Of a stretch of DNA of 64,000 nt, positions 10,671 to 18,269 are shown piece by piece (position 1 is the stretch's first letter; each line of letters opens with the position of its first letter). Below the pieces are notes generated by a model, which searched no databases, was not told the origin of the DNA, and worked only from the letters and a program-made list of their open reading frames with translations. The position numbers were made by a program, and so were the translations under genes. Source of the stretch: Bog-532 sp963830385 (GTDB lineage: Bacteria; Actinomycetota; Actinomycetes; Streptosporangiales; Streptosporangiaceae); NCBI GenBank assembly GCA_963830385.1, contig CAWHMD010000004.1, positions 1-64,000 on the forward strand, in the 5' to 3' direction.

Positions 10671-11804
10671 TCAGCCCGCGGACCGGATCGGCATCAGCAC
10701 GTACCGGTAGTCCGGCGGGTCATCGGCCGCGGGCTTGCCGGTGACCACGGCCGGCCGGGTCGGCGTGGTGAACGAGATCCGGGCCACGTCGGAGTCGATC
10801 GCGCTCAGCCCGTCCAGCAGGTACTGGGGGTTGAACGCGATCTGCAGGTCGTCGCCGTCGAAGCTGGCCTCCAGCGTCTCCACCGCCTGGGCCTCGTCTC
10901 CGGCCCCCGCCTCGAGCACCAGCTCGCCCGCCGAGAACGCCAGCCGGACCGGGGTGTTGCGCTCGGCCACCAGGGCGACACGCTTGACCGCCTCGGAGAA
11001 CGGCGCGGCCGGCAGCTCGGCCACCGCGTTGAACTCGTTCGGCAGCAGGCTCTGGTAGCGCGGGTACTCGCCGCCCAGCAGCCGGGTGGTGGTCTGGCGG
11101 CCGCCGCCCTCGAACCCGATGATGCCCTCGCCGTGGGCGCCGTCCTCGGCGGGCGGGGTGAGCGCGATCGTGACCTCGGCCGCGCTGGTCAGCGACCGGG
11201 CCGCGTCGACCAGCACCCGGGCGGGCACCAGGACCGCGGACGAGATGTCGGCCTTGACCGGCTGCCAGTGCAGCTCGCGGACGGCCAGGCGGTACCGGTC
11301 GGTGGCCACCAGGGTCACCGTGTCGCCCTCGAGCTCCATCCGGATCCCGGTCAGCGCGGGCAGCGTGTCGTCCCGTCCGGCCGCGATCGCCACCTGGGTG
11401 ATCGCCGAGGCCAGCACGTCGGCGCCGATCGCGCCCGCCTCCGGCGGCATGCCGGGCAGCGTCGGGTACTCGTCATCGGGCAGCGTCATCAGCGTGAACA
11501 CCGCGCTACCGCACTTGAGCCTGGTCCTGGTGCCCTCGGTGCTCATCTCGACCGGGCGGGCGGGCAGGCTGCGAACGATCTCCGCCAGCAGCCGGCCGGA
11601 CACCAGCACGGTGCCCTCCTCGTCGGTGATCACCGGCAGGCTGGCCTGGGCCGAGACCTCGTAGTCGAAGGTGGACAGCGTGAGATTCTGCGCCGCGGCC
11701 AGGTGCATGCCGGCCAGCACCGGGACGGCCGGCCGGGCCGGCAGCGCGCGTGCCGTCCACGCGACGGCGTCGGCGAGTACGTCTCGCTCAACCTGGAACT
11801 TCAC
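10671..11804 (-). CDS. dnaN: DNA polymerase III beta sliding clamp
   Basis: 377 residues from GTG 11804, chosen because a textbook AGGAGG lies 9 bases upstream and the conserved start is KFQVERDVLADAVAWTARALP. The frame is open a further 66 codons upstream but that stretch is unlike DnaN and lies in the origin region. The three clamp domains are visible, with LAGMHLAA, a middle EYPTLPGMP, and the C-terminal IAFNPQYLLDGLSAI and ending YVLMPIRSAG typical of DnaN. It tethers the polymerase to DNA. The dnaA–dnaN gap immediately upstream is the origin. Confidence 0.97.
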   Translation of the reverse strand: MKFQVERDVLADAVAWTARALPARPAVPVLAGMHLAAAQNLTLSTFDYEVSAQASLPVITDEEGTVLVSGRLLAEIVRSLPARPVEMSTEGTRTRLKCGSAVFTLMTLPDDEYPTLPGMPPEAGAIGADVLASAITQVAIAAGRDDTLPALTGIRMELEGDTVTLVATDRYRLAVRELHWQPVKADISSAVLVPARVLVDAARSLTSAAEVTIALTPPAEDGAHGEGIIGFEGGGRQTTTRLLGGEYPRYQSLLPNEFNAVAELPAAPFSEAVKRVALVAERNTPVRLAFSAGELVLEAGAGDEAQAVETLEASFDGDDLQIAFNPQYLLDGLSAIDSDVARISFTTPTRPAVVTGKPAADDPPDYRYVLMPIRSAG

Positions 11805-12231
11805 GGGAACGGCCTCCTGGACCCTGTCAGATGTAGATGTCGACGATAGACGCTCGCGGCCCGTTGTGTTAGTGCGGGCCGCCAGCTGGGTATGGAAGCC
11901 GTGGATGGGTGAAGCGCGTCCCCAGCCCCTACTTGGTTTTGTTTTCTTCTTAGTTAGAGAACCGTCATAGTCATAGGTGCGGTGGATGCTGGGGAGAAGC
12001 ACCGTGTCCCCAGGTCAGTGGCCGGACAGCGTCCACAGGAACTGTGCCTGCGTGGGGGACGCGGACCGGCCTATTGTGCCCGCGCAATGCCCGGCCATCT
12101 TGTTCCCACCGGTTGTCCCCCACTCTTCCGCTGTCATCCACAATGTTTTCCACAAGCTGTGTGCACAGTGTCTGCGAGTAACCGCCGATGCCTTTTGGTT
12201 ACCGCAAGGACATCTGCATACTGCGCTTTGT
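11805..12231 (+). other. probable oriC (dnaA–dnaN intergenic region)
   Basis: 427-bp non-coding gap. It holds DnaA-box-like 9-mers with the NNNTCCACA core: TCATCCACA 12134–12142, TTTTCCACA 12146–12154, and weaker GCGTCCACA near 12029 and TTGTCCCCC near 12112. TGTGCACAG lies at 12160–12168. A T-rich stretch at about 11933–11960 (TTGGTTTTGTTTTCTTCTTAG) stands out from the GC-rich background and could be the unwinding element. Location between dnaA and dnaN matches known actinobacterial origins. Box number and exact limits were judged by eye. Confidence 0.75.
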
Positions 12232-13911
12232 TCAGCCGGTCCGGGCCTGCTGCTTGATCCGGTTGGTGAGCTCGGTGACCTGGTTGTAGATCGACCGGCG
12301 TTCGGCCATCAGCGACCTGATCTTGCGGTCGGCGTTCATCACCGTGGTGTGGTCGCGGCCGCCGAACTGCTGGCCGATCTTGGGCAACGACAGGTCGGTG
12401 AGCTCGCGGCACAGGTACATCGCGATGTGCCGGGCGGTGACCAGCACCCGCGACCGCGACGTGCCGCTCAGGTCCTCCATCGACAGGCCGAAGTAGGAGG
12501 CGGTCTGGCCCATGATCGTGGCGATCGTGATCTGCGGGCCCTGGGCCTCGGGGATCAGGTCCTTGAGCACGATCTCGGCCAGCTGCAGGTCCACCGTCTG
12601 CCGGTTCAGGCTGGCGAACGCGGTGACCCGGATCAGGGCCCCCTCCAGCTCCCGGATGTTGGTGGAGATCCGGGAGGCGATGTACTCCAGCACCTCGGGC
12701 GGCGCGTTCAGGCCCTCCTGGATGGCCTTGCGGCGCAGGATCGCGATCCGGGTCTCCAGCTCCGGCGGCTGCACGTCGGTCAGCAGGCCCCATTCGAACC
12801 GGCTGCGCAGCCGGTCCTCCAGGGTGACCAGCCGCTTGGGCGCCCGGTCGCTGGAGATGACGATCTGCTTGCTCGCGTTGTGCAGGGTGTTGAAGGTGTG
12901 GAAGAACTCTTCCTGCGTTCCTTCTTTGTTCTCCAGGAACTGGATGTCGTCGACCAGCAGCACGTCGACATCGCGGTAGCGACGCCGGAAGCCGTCCTGC
13001 TTGCCGTCGCGGATCATGTTGATGAAGTCGTTGGTGAACTCTTCCGAGCTCACGTACCGCACCTTGACCCCGGGATAGAGGGTCTGCGCGTAGTGGCCGA
13101 TCGCGTGCAGCAGGTGGGTCTTCCCCAGCCCGGAGTCGCCGTACACGAACAGCGGGTTGTAGGCCTTGGCGGGCGCCTCGGCCACCGCCACCGCGGCGGC
13201 GTGGGCGAACCGGTTGCTGGACCCGATGACAAACGTCTCGAACGTGTACTTCGGGTTCAGCCGGGCCCCGCCCGGGCGGGGGGCCGCGTACTGCCCCGGG
13301 CCGGACATTCCCAGGCCCGAGCCGGGCATCCCCGGGGTCATGGTGCCGGGCTGATCGTGCCCGGCCCCCTGGTGGCCGGAGGCGGGCGGCACGTCCAGCG
13401 GCGGCCCGGCCGGAGCAGCCACGGACGCGGCGGCGGCCGGAACGGCGGCGTCATCGGGCGCGGCCGGCGGCGGCACCGTCAGCACCGGGTGGTCACCGGT
13501 GTCGGAGGGCAGCCCGGCCGTACCGTTCCCGAGCCGGGCGCCCTGGCCGTTGGCCAGTGCGCCGTCCGGCCGGCCGTCGGGGACGCGCGCGCCCTCGGGC
13601 AGGGACTGGCCGTCGGCCGCCGGGATGAACTCGGCCGGGGCCGAGCCTGCGGCCGAGGCCGGATCGACGGTCACCGCCAGCTGGATGCTGCGCCCCAGCT
13701 CGGCCGAGAGCGCGTGGGTGACCAGCGCCCGCAGCCGGGTCTCGAGCTGCTCCTTGACGAACTCGTTGGGCGTCGCGATCAGCGCGGTGTTCTCTACCAG
13801 TCCGAGCGGCCGGGTCAGCTTGAGCCAGGCTCGCTGGTGCGGCTTGATCTCCAGGTCGGCCAGACCGTCAAGCGAGCGCGCCCATACGTCTGCGAGGTCC
13901 GTTTCACTCAC
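12232..13911 (-). CDS. dnaA: chromosomal replication initiator DnaA
   Basis: 559 residues from GTG 13911 (VSETDLADVWARSLDGL); the longer upstream frame runs through DnaA boxes and is not conserved-looking. Domain I is at 1–85. A Pro/Gly-rich domain II covers about 90–215. The AAA+ domain has Walker A YGDSGLGKTHLLHAIGHY and Walker B VLLVDDIQFL. DNA-binding domain IV carries the DnaA signature around GGRDHTTVMNADRKI. It opens oriC and recruits the helicase. The flanking DnaA boxes on the upstream side suggest autoregulation. Confidence 0.97.
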   Translation of the reverse strand: MSETDLADVWARSLDGLADLEIKPHQRAWLKLTRPLGLVENTALIATPNEFVKEQLETRLRALVTHALSAELGRSIQLAVTVDPASAAGSAPAEFIPAADGQSLPEGARVPDGRPDGALANGQGARLGNGTAGLPSDTGDHPVLTVPPPAAPDDAAVPAAAASVAAPAGPPLDVPPASGHQGAGHDQPGTMTPGMPGSGLGMSGPGQYAAPRPGGARLNPKYTFETFVIGSSNRFAHAAAVAVAEAPAKAYNPLFVYGDSGLGKTHLLHAIGHYAQTLYPGVKVRYVSSEEFTNDFINMIRDGKQDGFRRRYRDVDVLLVDDIQFLENKEGTQEEFFHTFNTLHNASKQIVISSDRAPKRLVTLEDRLRSRFEWGLLTDVQPPELETRIAILRRKAIQEGLNAPPEVLEYIASRISTNIRELEGALIRVTAFASLNRQTVDLQLAEIVLKDLIPEAQGPQITIATIMGQTASYFGLSMEDLSGTSRSRVLVTARHIAMYLCRELTDLSLPKIGQQFGGRDHTTVMNADRKIRSLMAERRSIYNQVTELTNRIKQQARTG

Positions 13912-13941
13912 CGCTCGCTCCCCTCGCGCGCGCCTTGCCGA

Positions 13942-14078
13942 TATTCCACAGGTCTGTCCACAGGTTGTGCACGTAGCACTCCCGCTTCGCCCCGTCACCT
14001 TCGCGTCCTGCGGACCCGACCCCCGCAACTGCGGTGGTGCTGCCTGGCAGTTCTCTCGGGCTCTCGCGGTTGTCCACA
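13942..14078 (+). promoter_or_regulatory. DnaA-box cluster upstream of dnaA
   Basis: Four boxes in the dnaA–rpmH gap: TATTCCACA 13942–13950, CTGTCCACA 13954–13962, TTGTGCACG 13965–13973 and the consensus TTGTCCACA 14070–14078. They are upstream of the leftward dnaA gene and could serve dnaA autoregulation or form part of a bipartite origin with the dnaA–dnaN gap. Confidence 0.7.
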
Positions 14079-14131
14079 GCCTAGGCGGTCGGTCCGCGAC
14101 GTGCTCGGTGAACGGCGGTCTTCCAGTATGT

Positions 14132-14150
14132 CCCTCCGGCAAACGGAGGG
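14132..14150 (+). other. short inverted repeat between dnaA and rpmH
   Basis: CCCTCCG (14132–14138) and CGGAGGG (14144–14150) form a perfect 7-bp stem with loop GCAAA. It lies about 220 bp upstream of dnaA and 150 bp upstream of the rpmH promoter. No T-run follows on either strand, so it is more likely a protein-binding or RNA leader element than a terminator. Confidence 0.4.
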
Positions 14151-14211
14151 CATCATGTTGCTGGCCACAAATTTGTCCGGGGACAAGAAAGGCTGGCCAA
14201 GCCGGCTGGGA

Positions 14212-14287
14212 CCGTGTCGTTCAGCTGGCACCGGGCCCTTCAGCTAGCACCGTGTCGTTCAGTTGGCACAGTGCCGTTCAGTTTGAC
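14212..14287 (+). repeat. four tandem 19-bp repeats upstream of the rpmH promoter
   Basis: Four adjacent 19-mers: CCGTGTCGTTCAGCTGGCA (14212–14230), CCGGGCCCTTCAGCTAGCA (14231–14249), CCGTGTCGTTCAGTTGGCA (14250–14268) and the diverged CAGTGCCGTTCAGTTTGAC (14269–14287). The core TTCAG is identical in all four and the spacing is constant, close to two helical turns. The last unit runs into the rpmH −35 box. This arrangement looks like an activator or repressor array, but no matching regulator is known to me. Confidence 0.75.
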
Positions 14288-14311
14288 GAGTTGGCCGCGG
14301 GCGCTTACCGT
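14283..14311 (+). promoter_or_regulatory. housekeeping-type promoter for rpmH
   Basis: TTGACG at 14283–14288 and TACCGT at 14306–14311, separated by exactly 17 bp, match the −35/−10 pattern of the principal actinobacterial sigma factor. Transcription would start near 14318, giving an 85–90-nt leader before the rpmH GTG. Confidence 0.6.
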
Positions 14312-14406
14312 ACATACGCCGAATCCCAACGTTGGCGGGTACCGCATGCCCTTGCGAAGCGCCGCGTGGTGGGATGTCAGAATTTTCAACGCATCTGGAG
14401 CTTCCG

Positions 14407-14544
14407 GTGAGCAAGCGCACGTTCCAGCCGAACAACCGCCGCAGGGCGAAGACCCACGGCTTCCGGCTGCGCATGCGCACCCGCGCTGGCCGTGCCGTGC
14501 TCGCGGCGCGTCGCCAGAAGGGGCGCGAGCGCCTCAGCGCCTGA
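14407..14544 (+). CDS. rpmH: 50S ribosomal protein L34
   Basis: 45 residues, GTG start at 14407 (preceded by a weak GGAGCTTCCG). SKRTFQPNNRRRAKTHGFR and the basic tail VLAARRQKGRERLSA are diagnostic of L34, a small rRNA-binding protein of the large subunit. It sits between dnaA (divergent) and rnpA, the standard bacterial origin order. Confidence 0.97.
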   Translation: MSKRTFQPNNRRRAKTHGFRLRMRTRAGRAVLAARRQKGRERLSA

Positions 14545-14623
14545 CCGTTATTCACGGCGCTTTCCCCAGCGCACCGGGCGGTTCTCCGCCCGGTGCCCAT
14601 TGTCTTACCCAGGATTTCCGGAC

Positions 14624-15013
14624 GTGCTTCCCAGCGAATCCAGGATGCGGCACCGCGCAGACTTCACCCTGGCGGTTCGCCGTGGCACCCGGGCCGGACG
14701 GCCGACGATGACGGGACACCTGTTCACCTGGCCTGCAGGCGACCCCCGGAGCGAGTCACACCGCGACGAACCGGCCAAGGTAGGATTTATTGTCAGTCGC
14801 GCGGTTGGTACCGCTGTGGTGCGCAACCGGGTGAAACGACGTCTTCGTGTGGTCGCGCGCAGGTACCTTGGCGTGCTTCCGGCGGGTAGCCTGCTTGTGG
14901 TGCGCGCCAATCCTCCGGCTGCGGCCGCACGCCAGGCGGATCTCGCCGCCGATCTGGACCTGGTGATGAACAGGTTGCTGCGGCGGCAGGTTGGGGCGCT
15001 GCGTCAGTCATGA
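14624..15013 (+). CDS. rnpA: ribonuclease P protein component
   Basis: 129 residues from GTG 14624 (VLPSESRMRHRADFTLAVRRG), which restores the usual actinobacterial N-terminus; a downstream ATG at 14645 is less likely. The RNR motif region is RNRVKRRLRVVARRYL. The protein assists RNase P RNA in 5' tRNA maturation. The segment from about residue 30 to 48 (HLFTWPAGDPRSESHRDE) is a somewhat long loop. Its stop overlaps the yidD start (ATGA), indicating coupling. Confidence 0.95.
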   Translation: MLPSESRMRHRADFTLAVRRGTRAGRPTMTGHLFTWPAGDPRSESHRDEPAKVGFIVSRAVGTAVVRNRVKRRLRVVARRYLGVLPAGSLLVVRANPPAAAARQADLAADLDLVMNRLLRRQVGALRQS

Positions 15014-15366
15014 GCGCGAACCGGGACGGCCGGACCGATCCGGCTACCCGTTCAGTCCCGTCGGTCCCGGAAAAGGGCCCGACGGCGATCACGCGTGTGC
15101 TGATGGCGGCGGTGACCGGTTACCGGCGGTTCATCAGCCCGCTGTTGCCGCCCCGGTGCCGGTTCGAGCCGTCGTGCAGCGCGTACGCCCTCGAAGCGCT
15201 ACGGGTACACGGCGCGGCCCGCGGCCTCTGGCTGGCCGTCGCCCGGGTTGCCCGGTGCCATCCGTTCAACCCCGGCGGCTACGATCCCGTGCCGCCTCGA
15301 GGTGCCCGCAGAGGGCCGTCCCGTGACCGGGCCAGCTCGCTGTCCACCGAAACGCAAGGGAGCTAG
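15010..15366 (+). CDS. yidD: membrane protein insertion efficiency factor YidD
   Basis: 118 residues. The conserved core is YRRFISPLLPPRCRFEPSCS followed by YALEALRVHGAARGLWLAVAR and RCHPFNPGGYDPVP, including the three conserved cysteines. YidD aids YidC/Sec-dependent membrane insertion. The ~25-residue N-terminal and C-terminal extensions are low-complexity. Overlaps rnpA by 4 bp and is followed after 3 bp by yidC, so the three are one operon. Confidence 0.95.
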   Translation: MSANRDGRTDPATRSVPSVPEKGPTAITRVLMAAVTGYRRFISPLLPPRCRFEPSCSAYALEALRVHGAARGLWLAVARVARCHPFNPGGYDPVPPRGARRGPSRDRASSLSTETQGS

Positions 15367-15369
15367 CAC

Positions 15370-16722
15370 GTGGGGATTCTCAACCCCTTCTACGAGGCGG
15401 TCGCGTGGGTGCTGATGCAGCTGCACGCGATTCTGGCTGTTCCCTTCGGCTTTAACAGCGGATGGTCCTGGGCCCTGGCCATTATCGTCCTGGTCGTGCT
15501 GATGCGGCTGATCCTGGTGCCGCTGTTCGTGAAGCAGATGCACTCGCAGCGCAAGATGGCTGCCCTTGCACCCCAGGTCCAGGCGCTGCGCAAGAAATAC
15601 AAGAACGACAAGCAGACGATGAACCAGGAGGTCATGAAGCTCTACCAGGAGAACGGCGCCAACCCGCTCGCGGGCTGCCTGCCCCTGGTCGTCCAGCTTC
15701 CGGTGTTCTTCGCGCTGTTCAACGTGCTCCGGGCGGTCGCTGAAGGCGAAATCAAGTACGGGCTGACCCCACGCGTCGTGCACAGCGCGCGAAACGCGCA
15801 CATCTTGTGGGCCACCATCGCGGACCGCATCGTCACCTCGCCGCTGCCGCCCTACCACCTGGCCCCGGGCGTGCCGGTCAGCGCCATGATCGAAATCGGC
15901 ATCGTCGTACTGATCAGCGCCACCACCACGTTCCTGACCGTCCGGCAGAGCGTCAAGCGCGGTATCGGCCAGGTCGGCCAGGACCCGAACAACCCCATGG
16001 CGAACTCGCAGAAGTACATGATGTACATCGCGCCGCTGTTCGCCCTGAGCGGTCTGTACTGGCAGTTCGGCCTGGTCATGTACTGGGTCACCACCAACGT
16101 GTGGACGCTCGGCCAGCAGTACGTGCTGTTCCGCAACTTCACCCCGCTCACCGCGGGCGCCGACGCCGACAGCGCCACCGCACCGGCTACCAAGGGCACG
16201 GCCGGCCCGGCCGGTACCACCGTGTCCCGGGCGACGACCACCAAGGGCGCGACCGCGCGGGCGGCGGGCGCCAAGCCCGCGGCCAGGACCGGTACGGCCA
16301 AGGGGACGACCCCGGGCAAGGGCACGGCGGCCGCCAAGGGGGCCGCGGCGGGCAGGACCGGCTCGGGCGGCAAGACCGCCGCCCAGACGCCGGCCCCGGC
16401 CGCCAAGGCGGGCAGCGGCACGAAGGTCAACGGCCAGCGCAGCACCAGCCGCGACGGTGGCAGCCGGAACGGAGCCGCTCAGAGCGGGTCCACGTCGGGT
16501 GGCCGGAGCGCCCGGACCACCACCGCGGCCCGGCCGCAGGCGGCCACGAACGCGGCCAGCGCCAAGGACAGCCCGGCGTCGAACGGCGGCGAGCGCCGCG
16601 GTCTCGGCCGGCTGGTGGGCCGGAAACCCGAACCTGAGCCGGAACCAGAGGTTCCAGCCACTAAGCTCGTCCGGCAGCAGCCGGTCCGGCAGTCGCGCAG
16701 TAAGCGCTCGGGCAAGCGGTGA
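15370..16722 (+). CDS. yidC: membrane protein insertase YidC
   Basis: 450 residues, GTG start (GILNPFYEAVAWVLMQLHAI). The 60KD_IMP/Oxa1 core spans about residues 10–265 with hydrophobic segments near WALAIIVLVVLMRLILVPLF (with the conserved Arg), PLVVQLPVFFALFNVLRA, AMIEIGIVVLISATTTFL and YMMYIAPLFALSGLYWQFGL. YidC inserts membrane proteins alone or with Sec. From about residue 280 the tail is a long Ala/Thr/Gly/Lys-rich, strongly basic region, likely ribosome-contacting and disordered. Part of the rpmH–rsmG operon. Confidence 0.96.
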   Translation: MGILNPFYEAVAWVLMQLHAILAVPFGFNSGWSWALAIIVLVVLMRLILVPLFVKQMHSQRKMAALAPQVQALRKKYKNDKQTMNQEVMKLYQENGANPLAGCLPLVVQLPVFFALFNVLRAVAEGEIKYGLTPRVVHSARNAHILWATIADRIVTSPLPPYHLAPGVPVSAMIEIGIVVLISATTTFLTVRQSVKRGIGQVGQDPNNPMANSQKYMMYIAPLFALSGLYWQFGLVMYWVTTNVWTLGQQYVLFRNFTPLTAGADADSATAPATKGTAGPAGTTVSRATTTKGATARAAGAKPAARTGTAKGTTPGKGTAAAKGAAAGRTGSGGKTAAQTPAPAAKAGSGTKVNGQRSTSRDGGSRNGAAQSGSTSGGRSARTTTAARPQAATNAASAKDSPASNGGERRGLGRLVGRKPEPEPEPEVPATKLVRQQPVRQSRSKRSGKR

Positions 16723-16740
16723 CTTTGTTGCTAGTTAGCT

Positions 16741-16761
16741 GGCTCTCCTCGCCGGAGAGCC
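16741..16761 (+). promoter_or_regulatory. hairpin sequestering the jag ribosome-binding site
   Basis: GGCTCTC (16741–16747) pairs perfectly with GAGAGCC (16755–16761). The 3' arm overlaps the GGAGAG Shine-Dalgarno five bases before the jag GTG. This could couple jag translation to ribosomes arriving from yidC, or attenuate. No T-run follows, so a terminator is unlikely. Confidence 0.45.
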
Positions 16762-16765
16762 GGTC

Positions 16766-17491
16766 GTGAGCCAGGCGGAGGACAAGCTGAGTGACGTACC
16801 AGGCGATTACCGGGGTGCGATCGTGAGCACTGATTCGGCTGAGGCTGCAGCGGTGAATGAGGAGCTGACTGACGTCGCCGAGGACGAGAACGATGACCTC
16901 ATCGACGAAGACGTCGAGGATGTCGCGGACGACGACGAGAACGACGCGGACGACGCGGATGACAGCGACGATGAGAACGACGAGCGTGATGACTCGGATA
17001 CTAAGAGTGACTATGACGAGCCGGCCGTAAGCCTCGCCGACCTCGAGCAGGAAGGCGAGATCGCCGCCGACTACGTCGAGGGGCTGCTGGACATCGCCGA
17101 CCTCGACGGCGACATCGACATGGACGTCGAGGGCAACCGCGCGGTCGTCTCGGTCGTCGGCGCGACCCTGGACGAGCTGGTCGGCCGCCGCGGTGAGGTG
17201 CTCGAGGCGCTGCAGGAGCTGACCCGGCTGGCCGTGCACCGGCAGACCGGTGAGCGGGCCCGCCTCATGCTCGACGTCGGTGGTTACCGTGCCCGCCGCC
17301 GGGCCGAGCTGACCGAGGTCGGCCGGAACGCCGCGGACGAGGTCAAGCGCACCGGGGCGCCCAAGCACCTGGCCGCCATGACCCCGTTCGAGCGGAAGAT
17401 CGTCCACGGCGCCGTCGCCGACGCCGGCCTGCGCAGCGAGTCCGAGGGTGAAGAGCCGAACCGGCGGGTCGTCGTCCACCCGGCTGAATGA
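16766..17491 (+). CDS. jag: Jag/KhpB RNA-binding protein
   Basis: 241 residues. The first ~85 are extremely acidic (long runs of Asp/Glu such as DDDENDADDADDSDDENDE), then a KH domain (DLDGDIDMDVEGNRAVVSVV, LVGRRGEVLEALQELTRLAV) and an R3H domain (MTPFERKIVHGAVADAGLRS). KhpB proteins bind RNA, often with KhpA, and influence cell elongation and division. GTG 16766 is chosen for its GGAGAG; GTG 16823 is an alternative. Its stop overlaps the rsmG ATG by 4 bp. Confidence 0.93.
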   Translation: MSQAEDKLSDVPGDYRGAIVSTDSAEAAAVNEELTDVAEDENDDLIDEDVEDVADDDENDADDADDSDDENDERDDSDTKSDYDEPAVSLADLEQEGEIAADYVEGLLDIADLDGDIDMDVEGNRAVVSVVGATLDELVGRRGEVLEALQELTRLAVHRQTGERARLMLDVGGYRARRRAELTEVGRNAADEVKRTGAPKHLAAMTPFERKIVHGAVADAGLRSESEGEEPNRRVVVHPAE

Positions 17492-18192
17492 GCTCCGAGC
17501 CTGCACCTCCGGCGGAGGGACTCGCCCCTCCGGTGGCAGCGCAGCAGGTGTTCGGCCCGGCGCTCCCGCTGGCCACCCGGTTCGCGGAGTTGCTGGCCAC
17601 CGACGGGGTGGAGCGCGGCCTGCTCGGCCCGCGTGAGGTCCCCCGGCTGTGGGACCGGCATCTGCTCAACTGCGCCGTGGTCGCGGACCTGGTCCCCGAC
17701 GACGCCGAAGTGGTGGACGTGGGCTCGGGAGCCGGCCTGCCGGGCATCGTGATCGCCCTGCTGCGTTCGTCGGTGCGGATGGTCCTGCTCGAGCCGTTGC
17801 TCCGGCGCACGATCTTCCTGGAAGAGTGCATCGCCGCCCTGGGCCTGGCCAACGTGACCGTCCACCGCGGGCGGGCCGAGGACGTGGCCGGCACGCTGCG
17901 GGCGGACGTGGCCACCTCGCGGGCGGTGGCGCCACTGGACCGCCTGGTGCCGTGGTCGGTGGGAGTGCTCCGCCCGGGCGGGACCGTGCTCGCCATCAAA
18001 GGACGCGACGCGGAAGCCGAACTCGAGCAGGCCGGCCCCGTACTTCGGCGCCTCGGTGTGCGGAGCGCCGATGTTGTGAAGGTCGGCCAAGGTATCGTCG
18101 AACCACCGGCCACAGTCATCCGGATCGTTACGGGAGAAACGGGCGGCAGGCGCCAAGAAACGGGCGGCAGACACAAGCGTCGGCGGCGCTGA
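17488..18192 (+). CDS. rsmG: 16S rRNA (guanine-527-N7)-methyltransferase
   Basis: 234 residues. The SAM-binding motif is VVDVGSGAGLPGIVIALL; REVPRLWDRHLLNCAVVADL and TSRAVAPLDRLVPWS are RsmG signatures. The enzyme methylates G527 of 16S rRNA, and loss gives low-level streptomycin resistance. The C-terminus has a duplicated hexapeptide-like tail (ETGGRRQETGGRHKRRRR). It overlaps jag by 4 bp and precedes parA by 77 bp. Confidence 0.95.
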   Translation: MSSEPAPPAEGLAPPVAAQQVFGPALPLATRFAELLATDGVERGLLGPREVPRLWDRHLLNCAVVADLVPDDAEVVDVGSGAGLPGIVIALLRSSVRMVLLEPLLRRTIFLEECIAALGLANVTVHRGRAEDVAGTLRADVATSRAVAPLDRLVPWSVGVLRPGGTVLAIKGRDAEAELEQAGPVLRRLGVRSADVVKVGQGIVEPPATVIRIVTGETGGRRQETGGRHKRRRR

Positions 18193-18269
18193 GCCCGGCC
18201 GGACCCCCGTGGTTCGGCCTGAGGCCGGCCACCGCCACGACCAGCGCGCCCGATGCCGAGAGGAGCAGC

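Noticed and set aside
8976..11849. 957-codon forward frame over dciA–recF–dnaN
   Set aside because: Spans three convincing reverse genes and has no domain pattern.
11805..12002. 66-codon N-terminal extension of dnaN
   Set aside because: No ribosome site and unlike any DnaN; AGGAGG selects GTG 11804.
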